Assembly: GCA_022419385.1 (NCBI GenBank)
Contig: JAJUBI010000009.1
Location: forward strand, 620,001-684,000
DNA from: Paraconiothyrium sp. Pb-2020
Lineage: Eukaryota; Ascomycota; Dothideomycetes; Pleosporales; Didymosphaeriaceae
Reading direction: 5' to 3'
Length of the DNA stretch: 64,000 nucleotides
The notes under the pieces are model-generated. The model searched no databases. It saw only the letters and a program-made list of their open reading frames with translations, and was not told the DNA's origin. Made by a program: the position numbers and the translations under genes. Numbering within the stretch: position 1 is the first letter of the stretch; every line of letters starts with the position of its first letter. This document shows positions 46,762-57,017 of the stretch, piece by piece.

Positions 46762-47999
46762 ATGCGTCCTCTCTCATCTCTCTCGCTTCTCGCGGCCGTG
46801 CCATCAGTCCTCGGTGACAAACATTATTTCTTTTCTGGCTTCTTCGCCGGCAGCACAATCGCTGGTATCGAGTTTGATGATTCGGCAAATAGCCTCACGT
46901 TGGTCAACAACATCTCTGCGCAGTCAACCGGAGGATCAAAATGGATTTCTATCGATGTACGAGACGAGGTTTTGAATTATCAGCACGCGTGAGGGAGAGT
47001 CTAATAGCGACAGGAACGGAAAGAGAATGTCTACGTAGCGACGACAGGCCAGATTCAGAGCTATGCGATTACAACCAACAAGAGTTTGGAATACAAGAGC
47101 AACATCACACTATCTTCCTCCTGTCCGTCAGATGCTAGTACTCATAAAGGGATCGCAATTGACGCTGTACAGGTCAGAACGCAAACTTCATTGCCGCAGC
47201 CAACACTGCACCCTACACCGTCTTCGGCGTCGCATACAGCACTGGATGTGCAGCACAGGCCATCACAGTCGACGACTCGGGCTCCTTACAAAACGCAGTA
47301 GCCAACCTGACCTACAACAGCTCCGCCGGCGTCCACGGCCTCGACCTCAGCCCAGACAACGCCTTCATCTACTCCGCAGACGACATGGGCAACGCCGTAT
47401 GGGCCCATTCCTACAACAGCACCTCCCAAACCGCCTCACAAATACAACACCTCGCCGCCCCCTCGGGCGCAAACCCACGCCATCTCGCCGTGCACCCAAA
47501 CGGCCAGTGGGTCTACGTCATCTACGAAGAAGCAAACGCCCTCGCCGTCTACGCCCGCGACAACGAAACAGGCCTCCTCACCGCCAAAAACACAACCTAC
47601 TCCCTCCTCCCCGCAGGCTTCACAAACACATCCTCCTACTGGGCCGATGAGGTGGAATTCTCAATCCCGGCGTCGAACGCTTCGACGACAAGCCCGAAAT
47701 ACCTGGTCACCGGCACGCGCTCGCGCACGACGGCGCTGCCGGGCTACGTCTCGGCGTTTGCGCTGGATGCCGCTACGGGCGGTATCACTGAGCAGTTGTT
47801 CCTGCTGCCTACGACTGCGAGCGGGGGCTCGGCGAATGCGGTGGCGCCGGCGCCGTTTGGCGAGGAGTACTTTGCGATTACGGATAGCGGGTCGAATTTC
47901 GTGGAGGTGTGGAAGATTGATGAGGATGGGAAGGGTGCGGCGAGTGTAGCGCATTTGGGGCTGGGCGCGGGGCCGGCGAATGTGGTGTTGGTGAATTAG
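46762..47999 (+). CDS. Secreted seven-bladed beta-propeller lactonase-like protein (carboxymuconate-cyclase type)
   Basis: Three exons (46762-46956, 47014-47122, 47173-47999) give 376 aa. The N-terminus is a signal peptide (MRPLSSLSLLAAVPSVLGDK). Propeller-type strands repeat through the protein: HYFFSGFFAGSTIAGIEFDD, GVHGLDLSPDNAFIYSADDM, NPRHLAVHPNGQWVYVIYEE and, near the end, EYFAITDSGSNFVEVWKIDE. This pattern is that of the lactonase, seven-bladed beta-propeller family, which includes 3-carboxy-cis,cis-muconate cyclase and 6-phosphogluconolactonase-like proteins. Secreted fungal members have unclear substrates, so I give no reaction. The splice in the second intron rejoins SSC|QNANFIAAANTAPY. 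The 3' ends of this gene and the GT31 gene converge with 175 nt between them. Confidence 0.85.
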
Positions 48000-48174
48000 A
48001 GGGTTTGGATGGTAGACGCGATGGGAAAATAGGGCGTACTGCGCAGTTAAGAGACCTTTTGACGTAGTTTGAGAGTTCAAGGAGCAAATGAAGTGGAAGC
48101 AGCACCGAGTGTTGTTATGCTCGAAGGTCACAAGGCGTTGAATAGGGTTTGTTCATGTGATTGGCGGTCCAACT

Positions 48175-49578
48175 TCAATTCTGCTGCTTCTTACATCTCT
48201 GCTGCCTGGCCCAGCTCAAGAACCTCTCCTTCTCCCAGCCACTCTTCCACACCAGCGCCGCCCCTTTCCCTCCGCGTACTATCTCCTGCGGTGCAACATG
48301 GGAGCCAAACTTCATGCTCCTACTTAGATGGCACCTTGTCTCGCCGTTCTCATTGTGATTCGACATCGGCAGAGAAGAGTACGACCACTGCACGCAAAAC
48401 TCATTCTCGCTGCACGAGTCGCGACACGCTTCCCAGGATGCCTCCCCAGGCTTGGCTTTACCGATAGATTTGTTGGATTTTTGGTGGCGTTTGCGGTCGA
48501 AGAGGATGTTCCACTGTCCGTAGCCAGGCCCCGAAGAGAGATTGTCCCAGTTGTCTCTTGGGTCGTCTAGGTTTTCGGGCTGCATGAAGCGGAACCACAG
48601 GTCTGCGAAGCATAACGCGTCGCTGTTTTGCTGTTCTTGTCTCTCGCGTTCAAAGCGCCACATTTCGTTGCGAAGGTCGGTCGACATCTTGGACATTGCC
48701 AGGACGTGTTCGCACCATAGGCCGAGTCCGTATGGTGCCGTGGCGGGGTTGTACTCTGAGATGCTGGGCCAAGTTGCATTGGGGCTGACGTCGAGCGTTT
48801 TGGAAAGCACGGTGGTCAGGACCTCGAAGGCGTTCTTGTGGCTCCGAATGTTGTTGTCATAGTAAGGGATCAAGTCTGGGTTGTCCTCCATGATCGCTTT
48901 CATGACGGCATTTGATAAGATGATTGTGTGACCAGCGTCGGTGGCGGGCGTGTTGGCGAAGAAATGGTATTCGGTGGGTTCATAGCTCCCAAGCCAAGAA
49001 AGCAAGCCTGGCCGGTTGAGGTAGACATCGGGTTCGGTGAGAACAAACCACTTCCTCAAAGGTCGCAACAACCACGTCCGCTCTACCCATCGCAGTATCT
49101 TGTACTTATCCAGTTTCGCTATCACGTCCTTCTCCTTGTGGTAGTCCTCCTCCTTTAGTTCCACAAAGTCCACACTACTGTCGGCGAACTCGAGTGTCTT
49201 CCGATACCGGTCCATCTCCGGATTGTCCTCCACAAAGCTCTCTGTATACCGGTCCAGCACATCTTCCACGGTGAAAGGTCCCAAATTGAGCCGCAAGTCT
49301 CCCATCAACAGCAACGAGTCGTGGTATGCGGGCTGCGTGAGCACCAGCAGCGGTGGTAGCTCTGTCCACGCGTTGGACGTGGTAGTCTTAACGGAGACGA
49401 TAAGCTGGTCAGGTTCAACGGCGCCGGAAGTGCTCATCCGTTGGCTCTGCTGGCTCGGAGGCAATTCGTCGTCGTCGTAGGTTCGGGGGAAGCCACTGAC
49501 CCAGTAGAGGCCGTATAGGGCGACGACCAGCACGATAAGTCGCAGTGGGCGAGCGGCTCCGAAGCGATTGGCGAGCAT
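48175..49578 (-). CDS. Type II membrane glycosyltransferase, GT31-like
   Basis: A single exon encodes 467 aa starting at the ATG at 49578. Residues about 11-28 form one hydrophobic anchor (PLRLIVLVVALYGLYWVSGF), typical of a Golgi type II enzyme. The luminal part has the block KYKILRWVERTWLLRPLRKW followed by FVLTEPDVYLNRPGLLSWLG, corresponding to the strand with the acidic metal-binding triad of fringe/GT31-like enzymes. YHFFANTPATDAGHTIILSN and NPATAPYGLGLWCEHVLAMS follow. A Cys-rich C-terminal segment (SWEACRDSCSENEFCVQWSY) resembles a PAN/apple-like fold. Such fungal proteins are annotated as GT31 and are thought to extend cell-wall or protein glycans; donor and acceptor are unknown. It has no introns and no damage. 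Confidence 0.8.
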   Translation of the reverse strand: MLANRFGAARPLRLIVLVVALYGLYWVSGFPRTYDDDELPPSQQSQRMSTSGAVEPDQLIVSVKTTTSNAWTELPPLLVLTQPAYHDSLLLMGDLRLNLGPFTVEDVLDRYTESFVEDNPEMDRYRKTLEFADSSVDFVELKEEDYHKEKDVIAKLDKYKILRWVERTWLLRPLRKWFVLTEPDVYLNRPGLLSWLGSYEPTEYHFFANTPATDAGHTIILSNAVMKAIMEDNPDLIPYYDNNIRSHKNAFEVLTTVLSKTLDVSPNATWPSISEYNPATAPYGLGLWCEHVLAMSKMSTDLRNEMWRFERERQEQQNSDALCFADLWFRFMQPENLDDPRDNWDNLSSGPGYGQWNILFDRKRHQKSNKSIGKAKPGEASWEACRDSCSENEFCVQWSYSSLPMSNHNENGETRCHLSRSMKFGSHVAPQEIVRGGKGAALVWKSGWEKERFLSWARQQRCKKQQN

Positions 49579-50527
49579 GGCTACCGTAGGTAGGTGCGCA
49601 GAATCATCTGCGTCGGCTTAGTAGATGAGTTCACCTATCAAGGTCAGTGTAGCTGCTTGTCAGTTGGGCGATCATAGAAAGGGTGGCATTGCTGCCGCCG
49701 CACCACCAGCAGTTGCCAATGTCGGGGCTCGTGCGTGCCGAAATCCGGTTGAAAGTGCCATCTAAGGGATGCAGGACGCGTCACCGTCTTGCAGCGTTGT
49801 ACCTGAATGCCCTGGAAACACGCCTGTTCATCCTCAATGGCCTGCAACAGATGTGTCAGACGCGAAGAGCAGCAAAAGACGCGTTGCGCAGCTGTCCTTG
49901 GCATGATGTATACGTTCCGCCCGTTGCGTTAGGCGCCCCCACCTGTAGCAGCCACGATCAAGCCTCCCCCACACGTCCCCTCGATTGTCTCCGACTCCAT
50001 CTGGCCTCTACCACCGCCTCGAGCACGCAGTGTGCAGATCCACACCGCTGCCGTCAGTCTCTCTGTTTTGTCTGATTCGGCATGCTATGGCCACCCCCTT
50101 TTGCCCTCCCGGGGAAACCTACCACAATAATAGCAAAAGGTGGGAGGCCTTGCCCCAGGAGCGATCAATCATCGTGGAAAAGATATTGATTCTACCAGAG
50201 AACATATTCCCTTCTTAAACACAAAGAATCAGTAAGCGGACGGAGCGGCCGGCGTCGCGCGAACACCTTACTAATATTTCCTCTTTTGGTGCTGACGATG
50301 CGAGCTAGGCCACTAAGCCCCAACCGGGGAGGCGTAACGATCGGCGCTGCTTACAACCTGCGCTCCAAAGCTTGTCTTCAGCTGCCAATTGTCCAATATC
50401 ATTGGCCATTGTTTCCAAGTTACAGCTGAGGACTCGAAGAAATATAATGCCATTGAAAAGATGCGAGAAATGAAGCAGATTTCCCTCTTCTTGCATTCGC
50501 CATAGCATCTGGTATATCAGCCGCACG
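49579..50527. other. Divergent intergenic region between the GT31 and Zn2Cys6 genes
   Basis: Both flanking genes start at its edges and point outward. Only short frames without domains are present. No tRNA or repeat is recognised. Confidence 0.45.
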
Positions 50528-52302
50528 ATGACCGGGGTCGTAAAGAGCGCTAGGTGCGGTACTTGTCGAGACCGCAAAGTCAAAGTAAGGTATCTTGTCA
50601 TGCAAGGTACACGCCACTAACCGGCATAGTGCGATGAAGTCAAACCGGTATGTGGCCCTTGTCAGAAAGGGAAGCGAATTTGCAAAGCCCCAATCAGCAA
50701 GGTCAAATTCGCCCGTCCCAAGGGCCTATCTGCAGGTGTGGTCCATGGAAGCGAGGGCTTGATCGAGCCACTCTCCCAGATAAGCATTGTTCGCTCAATC
50801 TCTACCACTGAGGGTTGTTCTTTCCAGACGATGCGAATTGGACGCCGGAGGAGAGCACCGGAACGGATGGCCAACCCGGATGCTGATGATCACCTCCCGC
50901 TATCACGGCGTGCGTCACTGAGTCCAGTCCAACCGTTGCAGCTGGCGCTGCTGGAAAGTTTCAGACTAGCTCATGCTGGCTTGCGGCTGTCCGTGTTGGC
51001 TGGATTCATGGAAGACGTGCCTCGAATGCTCGGTCATTCAACTGCATTTGACGACTCAATTGCTTGTCTCGTAAATTGCCATAATCTTATACTGCACGGT
51101 CAGCGACCTGCGGGGAATCGAAAACAGGGCAATCTATATGCAAAAGCACTCCTGAGCTTACAAGCCGCACTCACGGACCCGGTGGAGAGCTACTCAGACC
51201 TCACACTGGGTGCCGTGACCATTCTTGGCAACGTGGAGGTATTCGGTGGCGGGTCCGCCATACCCCAAAACGTTCAACATGCTGGAGGGGCATGCAAACT
51301 GATTGAGATGAGGGGCCCCGGTCGAGTGAAGTCAGACCTTGCGAAGATACTTTACAAGACGCAACGCGCACAAGGTGTAAGTAATCAAATCCTCAAAGGC
51401 ACATCAGATATCGTGAGGCTACTACGAGCATTGTGCAATCTTGACCATACTAAATCGCACAGGTCACCGTGGCCATGCTACGTAATGAAGAAACCTTTTT
51501 CAATGCACCAGAGTGGAGGGAAATCTCCTTCACTGATATTTACGACCGCGATACGGACTGCATCATCGATGAGGTTCTGCGAGAATTCACCGCGCTGCCA
51601 TCTCTGCTCGTCAAGATCCGCGCGTACTACTTTTCGCCCGACGAGAGAAAGAGCTACGCCATCTACCTCGAAGCCCTACGGCTGCGAAAGTCAGTCGGCC
51701 TGGTAGCCGACTTCGTCGACCAAAAGCTAACAAACGGCTTCGACATCGTGGAAGGGCCTCCCATGTTCGGAGACGGGTTCTTGGCTAGCACCTACCAGTT
51801 TTCTACGATGCAGCTATCGCATCTTTGCACCTTCTACTGGGGCCTCTCTATCATAATCAACACGATCATCGCGCGCTTTCTCCCGGCCAACACTCCGTCG
51901 TCTACCTTGAATGGCCTCCAAGATGAATGCCTGTTGGCGCGTCAACGCATCCTCATGACGTGCGAATATGCTCAACAATTCCGCCCCTTCGGGACTATGT
52001 ATCTCGCCGCCCCCCTGATGATGGCGTACGATGGCGCTACACCGGAAGAGAAGACATGGATCCTACACCAACTTTGGCAAATCGGGGAGCTCATGGCCGA
52101 CGTTGAAGTGGTTTGGAGTCGCATCAGCGTGGAATATGCGTCGAAGTTCTTTTACGGGGAGCCGATTGTTCTGCCCGGGGATCAAGCAAGTTCTGATCCC
52201 TTGGATATGAGGGGGGATGCTTTCATCAAGAGAGCGCAGGAGCAGATTGAGAGACTAAGTATCGATGAAGGGGCCATCAGTTGGGAAGGCAGGAACGGGT
52301 GA
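50528..52302 (+). CDS. Zn2Cys6 transcription factor
   Basis: Three exons (50528-50584, 50630-51376, 51463-52302) give 547 aa. The first intron splits the zinc cluster: CGTCRDRKVK|CDEVKPVCGPCQ and then KGKRIC, a complete six-cysteine fungal binuclear cluster that binds DNA as a dimer. After a basic linker (KVKFARPKGLS), the rest matches the fungal-specific transcription factor II-like region: LLESFRLAHAGLRLSVLAGF, YAKALLSLQAALTDP, VTILGNVEVFGGG and, near the end, TWILHQLWQIGELMADVEVV. Position: it is 2 kb upstream of the MARVEL-like gene and about 2 kb from the repeat-protein/UstYa pair, so it could be a pathway regulator for that locus, but this is only positional. No frame damage is seen. 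Confidence 0.92.
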
Positions 52303-52832
52303 CCGGCACGTGCAACACAGCCGAGACTGGCAAGCTGTCGTAGCATGAATCCTTATGCGCAGTTGATGCTCCAGCTTACCGGCCAGAAGCACGTCTTTTG
52401 CCTCACCACCACTGACGCGACCAAACGAAAGACCACGGAGCATTCCTCCCGCGGAGGCACGCGTGATAGGCCGTGGATGTCGTCGCCGTGTTTCGCATTG
52501 ATCGTCCTCTGCGCCCAGGGTGCCGTTCGGCTAACGGATCACATGCGCCTTGTGATTCGCTGACACGTCACACAAGCCACACGCGCGTCTTGTTTCCGAT
52601 GCGCCATGACGTAGAACGCTGTGGCGCGCGCATCATCATCATCAGCAGCCCTGCCTTTGACCGCCAGCACACACCGTATAAGGAGCCCTTGCCAGCGGGG
52701 AAATTCCACTCTTTGTCTGTCTAATCCTACACACGCTTTGCCTTACTACCTTACATAAAGTCCTTCGCTGCACAAGCGTTGTCGACTATCTTGCAAAGTT
52801 TTACGCCAAAAGAAACCCACACCAGAATCAAG
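52303..52832. promoter_or_regulatory. Intergenic region, promoter of the MARVEL-like gene
   Basis: No gene is supported. A TATA-like GTATAAGG lies near 52677, about 155 nt upstream of the ATG, followed by a pyrimidine-rich leader. Confidence 0.4.
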
Positions 52833-53420
52833 ATGCCCTTCCTTGACGTCGCCATCCTGCCGCTGCGCGCAGTCCAGGCCGTCTTCTCCATCATCGTGTT
52901 GGGCCTCACAGCCTACAGTGCGTCCCCCCTCCCTTACAACACACACACACTAACATGTTCCCCCAACAGTCGTCGATGCCTACCGCGGCCCAGGTGGCTA
53001 TGACTACTGGACACCCGACTCCGTCGACTTCATGCTCTTCTGCTCCATCTGGACCCTTCTCGCCGTAGCCTACCTCACACTAGCACCCAGCCGCTTCCCC
53101 GCCGCAGCCACAAATTCGCCATCATCGCCGTCGAGGCTGTCACCATGATCTTCTGGTTCGCGGCGTGGGTGCTGTTGCGAGCTGGTGGGGGCATGTGTAC
53201 CACGGTGCGGGACCCCACCCTGTGTGGTCGTCGGGCGTTGCGGCGATTGTGTTTAGCGCCTTCATCTGGTGAGTGGTAGCCGTATATGTGGGAGGAGTTG
53301 ACGGACTGGACTGACATTTTTAGGCTCGCTTTCGTGGTTACGACTATTGTTGCGGCACTGCATGTGCGCAGGACGTCGAGGAACGACACCGCGCCGCCGC
53401 CGCAGATGCAGGGCGTCTAA
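52833..53420 (+). CDS. MARVEL-like four-TM membrane protein with two one-base frameshifts
   Basis: Exons 52833-52917, 52970-53268 and 53324-53420 encode a small tetra-spanning protein of the fungal MARVEL/NCE102-like type (eisosome or membrane-domain proteins). TM1 is PLRAVQAVFSIIVLGLTAY, with the first intron at its end; VVDAYRGPGGYDYWTPDSVD and FMLFCSIWTLLAVAYLTL follow. Then the frame breaks in a C run (53097-53100), and the expected third segment (KFAIIAVEAVTMIFWFAAWV) reads one frame over. It breaks again near 53165-53175, after which SWWGHVYHGAGPHPVWSSGV and AAIVFSAFIW|LAFVVTTIVA read in the last frame. Each break is fixed by one missing base. So either the sequence has dropped bases or the gene is newly broken; the splice sites and the rest of the protein are well kept. 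Confidence 0.65.
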
Positions 53421-54309
53421 GACCAACAATTGATCATCTGCTGCAAGGGTTATAGTGCCTTTCACCATGAACTCTCAGGCTTTCAACTTTTTTTCTTCAG
53501 TGTAATCTCTTTGGAATCTGTACGACTTCACGGTGCCGAAATTGTTCAATACTAGCGCGGAGTTATCTGGGTTGTCTTTTTTTTATATACCCCTGGAGAG
53601 GTCGACATGGTCGCGCTGTATATCATCTCACACTAATGATAACGATCATACGGATCACATGTCTGCCGTGTCGAATTGACTCGAATTGACTACTCTACTA
53701 CCTCGAAGAAATATTGACCCAGGATATTTGCCTACACAAGGACTACTTTCACGAACACTAAGCATGGCAGGGTCTTGGCAGGGGTAGATAGCCATCGCTG
53801 CAGCAGTATGCTTACCTTCGCCCGCTATCAACCATCCAGGCCTAGATTACTCCAAGAGCCGCCTACAATCTCACTACGGAGATCAATCAAGGTTCTGAGG
53901 GGTTACTTTAATAGCAGTAGAGGGTTCTCTGGGAATGGGTTCTGCCCATGGACACGAAGTGTTCGAGGTAGATGCACCTCACGTGCGCGGTAGGAGCCAC
54001 CGCCGGCACTACTCCTGTATAGCGGTTTCACTGCGGCCCAACGATCCATCTCTTGTACACTCGACTTCTACATTCGATAAGAGGACTGCTTCCCTTCAAG
54101 CTCATTGTGAGATGGACATGAGGCGATTCAGAGCTCCGCCATCAGTAGCGGTGGTCACTCATCGAAATCAAGTGCATTGAGCAATCAATTCTCTCGTATG
54201 GTCTTCCCAAATTTCGCCTGACGCCTCCAGGCTTGGTCTCTATCTTTATAGATATACTACCGCATCATCTTCAAAGATCGATAGGTTGATTGACTTCAAT
54301 CTAGGCTCC
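53421..54309. other. Intergenic region
   Basis: It is about 890 nt long, between the 3' ends of the MARVEL-like and repeat-protein genes. It has only short frames; a T-rich run near 53575-53585 follows the MARVEL-like gene. Nothing else is supported. Confidence 0.45.
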
Positions 54310-54639
54310 CTACTCCGCGTACCTCGACCAGGGGCAAGCCCTAGCCTCAACATCTCTCGTGCAGTCCTCGGCGCGCTGGGCGAACGCAGCCTTCTCCTCT
54401 GACCTCACATACTTCGACCACGGGCAGGCACGCGCATCAAGGTCCCGAGTGCAAGCCTCGCTCTTCTTCATCAAGTCGCGCTTCTCGACTTCCGATGCCG
54501 CGTACTTAGACCAAGGACAAGCTCTTGCCTCAATATCGCGGGTGCAGTCGACAGCGCGAGCGATGAATGCAGCCTTCTCCTCGGTGCGAACATACTTGGA
54601 CCATGCGCAGGATCGAGCATCCAAGTCCCGGGTGCAGTC
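54310..54639 (-). repeat. Tandem coding repeat array, about 90 nt period, 3.6 copies
   Basis: Four copies of the DNA encoding the CTRD...WSKY block are visible in exon 2. On the plus strand, GGCAGG/GGCAAG-like segments ahead of TCAAGGTCCCGAGTGCA-type segments recur near 54330, 54425, 54515 and 54605. Copies are similar but not identical, with changes mostly at third codon positions and in linker 2, so the array is under protein-level constraint rather than freshly expanded. Confidence 0.75.
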
Positions 54640-54779
54640 GACGCCGCGCTCATCTATGATACAGAGGTTAGAGAATGAAATGTTCGTCCCGCCATGAAGT
54701 CGGTCAACAACTTACCGAGAGGAGCTGCGGCTGCGAACCCAAGCGACGCAATGGCGACGATGACCGTGGAGAAACGCAT
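54310..54779 (-). CDS. Secreted protein of four cysteine-containing repeats; candidate RiPP precursor
   Basis: Two exons (54779-54716 and 54653-54310) give 135 aa. Exon 1 is a signal peptide (MRFSTVIVAIASLGFAAAAP). Exon 2 holds four tandem copies of a 15-residue block with consensus CTRD(L/I/V)(D/E)AR(A/S)C(P/A)WS(K/R)Y, joined by Lys/Glu/Ala-rich linkers; the period is 30-31 aa and the last copy ends the protein. Linkers 1 and 3 match each other (VR(T/S)EEKAAF), so the array looks like a duplicated two-repeat unit. Each block has two Cys eight residues apart plus Trp and Tyr. A dibasic KR and a KK occur only after repeat 2. A UstYa-family gene is divergent from it, the partnership known from dikaritin RiPP pathways, whose precursors are secreted repeat proteins. 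An ordinary secreted repeat effector is the alternative. Confidence 0.8.
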
Positions 54780-55944
54780 CTTGATTCGGATTGACCTTGG
54801 CTTGGAAAGCTTGCAAGTGCTTGGAGCGGATGATGCCACTTATTGAACTGATGGTGCAATTCCTCTGGTATTTATATATCCTCCAGCAGTCCTATTCGAA
54901 TGCTCGGATCCTTTGGTACCGTCTCTGCTCACTTCTCATGTTTTGTCTCCAGCGGCACAGGCTACGCAAGAGCATTACCCCTTCGGGATAGAGCCTCGTA
55001 AGAAGCTCCCAGCCACCTTCCTCTCTGGGCATAAGTTACATGCCCATCCGCGTAAGGCATCCCAGTTTCTTGGCGGCGTTTTCTCCATCTCGTACCCAAG
55101 AACATACAAGCTATGACCAGCATGGGTTGGAAAGCTTGTCAGTCCCTATGTATGATTGGTACTAACCCACTACCAGGCTTACATTGACTCCACATGTGTA
55201 GGATCGATACATATGGAATGATAACACCTTCCTCTCTGCTTCTAGCAAACCCATAAACGAGGGTAAACGATCTGAAACATTCAGGTCGTTAGCGTATCTC
55301 TTATAATCGAGAGCTACAGATTCCACCAGTAGCTGGCTACATCAGTGCTGCTTTGCCACAGAGTATCGCAGATAGTGTATCCGACCCCATTACCGCGAAC
55401 AGGGCTCTGGATCCTCGATGATAACGTGGAACCGGCTTGCAGTGCATAGATTCAGGGGCACACCCATTGTTATTGGATGTTGGAAATAGAATACTCGGGT
55501 TTGTCTCGCCGAAGGATCCGTCTGTCTTCGGGCAAATGCCCGCTACGAACGGTATCTTGTTCTCTATCTCTACAATTGCTTTCCCAGCTGTAGCAAGCTG
55601 TCCATCGTTTGAGAATCAGCCGACATCTTACGGAAACCTCCCGTTCAGGCATCTGCTCAAGCGTTAGCAGTCTGGGAACCTAACTCTAGATTCAGTCCTC
55701 GCTTATTATTGCTACTCTCTCTCTCACACCAAGGTCCGGATTCAACAGACCAATGCTGACAAAGCGGCGGCGAACGCGTTACACCCTGTTTTAGGACGGT
55801 CGGTAACCTTGTATCAAGAGAGTCCTACTCCTCAGGCTCAGTCACTGCCGGGAGCCAGCCCCAAATTAAGGTATAGCAACGAAACCAGAGCAGCATCTCA
55901 TACAACATCTGTAACATACCATCTGCAACTGAGGCACAATCACG
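54780..55944. promoter_or_regulatory. Bidirectional spacer between the repeat-protein and UstYa genes
   Basis: A 1165 nt spacer from which both genes are read outward. No third gene is supported. The arrangement would allow co-regulation; I cannot name a binding site by eye. Confidence 0.45.
54869..54879 (-). promoter_or_regulatory. TATA box of the repeat-protein gene
   Basis: On the minus strand this reads ATATATAAATA, about 90 nt upstream of the ATG at 54779. A strong TATA element at this distance supports a real, probably well-induced gene. Confidence 0.55.
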
Positions 55945-57017
55945 ATGGTTCACCCCTCATATGCACCGATACCGGCTTGCGAAAGCGACGAGAAGCTTTC
56001 ATCAATCCCAGATTCCCGACAAGCACGCTCGACACTTGCATGGACGCTACTTCCATGGCTCGCTCACGTGGTCTTTTTCACTATATCGCTTACCACACTC
56101 TTCTCAGGGCTGTACTTCCATCGTCAAGCGACAGTATCCTGCATAGAGAAAGTATCAGCCTACTGTGAGGCTCTTACCCACGCCACTGTCGCAGAAGTTG
56201 CTGATCTTTCCAGCACCCGCTCTATCAACAGTTGAATACCACGACGTCAAGTTCAACGGCTCGCTCGCTTGGCCCTCACCCTTCCGCGGCGCACCAAGCC
56301 CCGAAGTCGACGAAGCATGGGCTAGATTCACCGATGGTGCGCTTCTCTCCCTCCACACATCCTCTGATACTAATCCTCTTAGTCTCGATGTTCAGCATAG
56401 ACGAAGCCACAGTCCGACATATCGGCAAAGACCCCGCCGTCGCTGTAAAAGAAGGCGAAGGCTACCTCGCCGCCATAGAAGCAAGCCACCAACTGCACTG
56501 CGTTGTACGCTTCCCCTTCCTTCCTCCCTTCCAGCACCCTTTCCCTCCTAACAACCCCGTCAAAACAGAATCTCCTACGCATGTACACCCACTTCGACTA
56601 CTACGCCGACATCGAACCCGCTTTCTCTGACCCCCCTGACATTGTCCGCACGCACATCGACCACTGTCTGGAGATGCTGCGTCAGGTGCTGGAGTGCAAT
56701 GCTGATCCGGGGATTGTGACGTTCAGCTGGGTGGATGGCCATGAGGGGCCGATGCCGGATTTTAACACGCGGTAGGTGATGATGTTTTCTTCGTACTTCA
56801 GGCCTTGATATAACACGTCGCTTCTTCGAGGGAGGGAGTACACTAACGTTGCTCTTCCAGGCATCGGTGTCGGAAAGTAGATCCTGTGCTGGACTGGGCG
56901 AGGGAGAGGGCGGTGCCGGATAGGGCGAGGAGGAGGCCTGAGGCGGACAGCGTGGTGGATGTTAGTGATGAGGTCTACTTTTATGGAGATGGGTCGGCGT
57001 GGAATGATAACGAATGA
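55945..57017 (+). CDS. UstYa-family (DUF3328) oxidase-like protein
   Basis: Five exons (55945-56164, 56214-56336, 56383-56504, 56569-56771, 56861-57017) encode 274 aa. One membrane segment lies near residues 35-57 (LPWLAHVVFFTISLTTLFSG), then YSPALSTVEYHDVKFNGSLA and RGAPSPEVDEAWARFTD. The two family-defining HxxHC motifs are both present: HQLHC (150-154) and HIDHC (184-188, in HIDHCLEMLRQ). UstYa and its relatives are needed for oxidative cyclisation of fungal ribosomal peptides (ustiloxins, asperipin, phomopsins); the histidine/cysteine motifs are thought to bind metal. The family also occurs in other secondary-metabolite pathways. All splices keep the frame. Its divergent neighbour is the secreted repeat protein, which is the best reason to propose a peptide substrate. 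Confidence 0.92.

Noticed and set aside
54310..57017. Calling the locus a known ustiloxin, phomopsin or victorin cluster
   Set aside because: The repeat block does not match those core peptides, and the regular Kex2 sites are missing. Only the UstYa family relation is supported.
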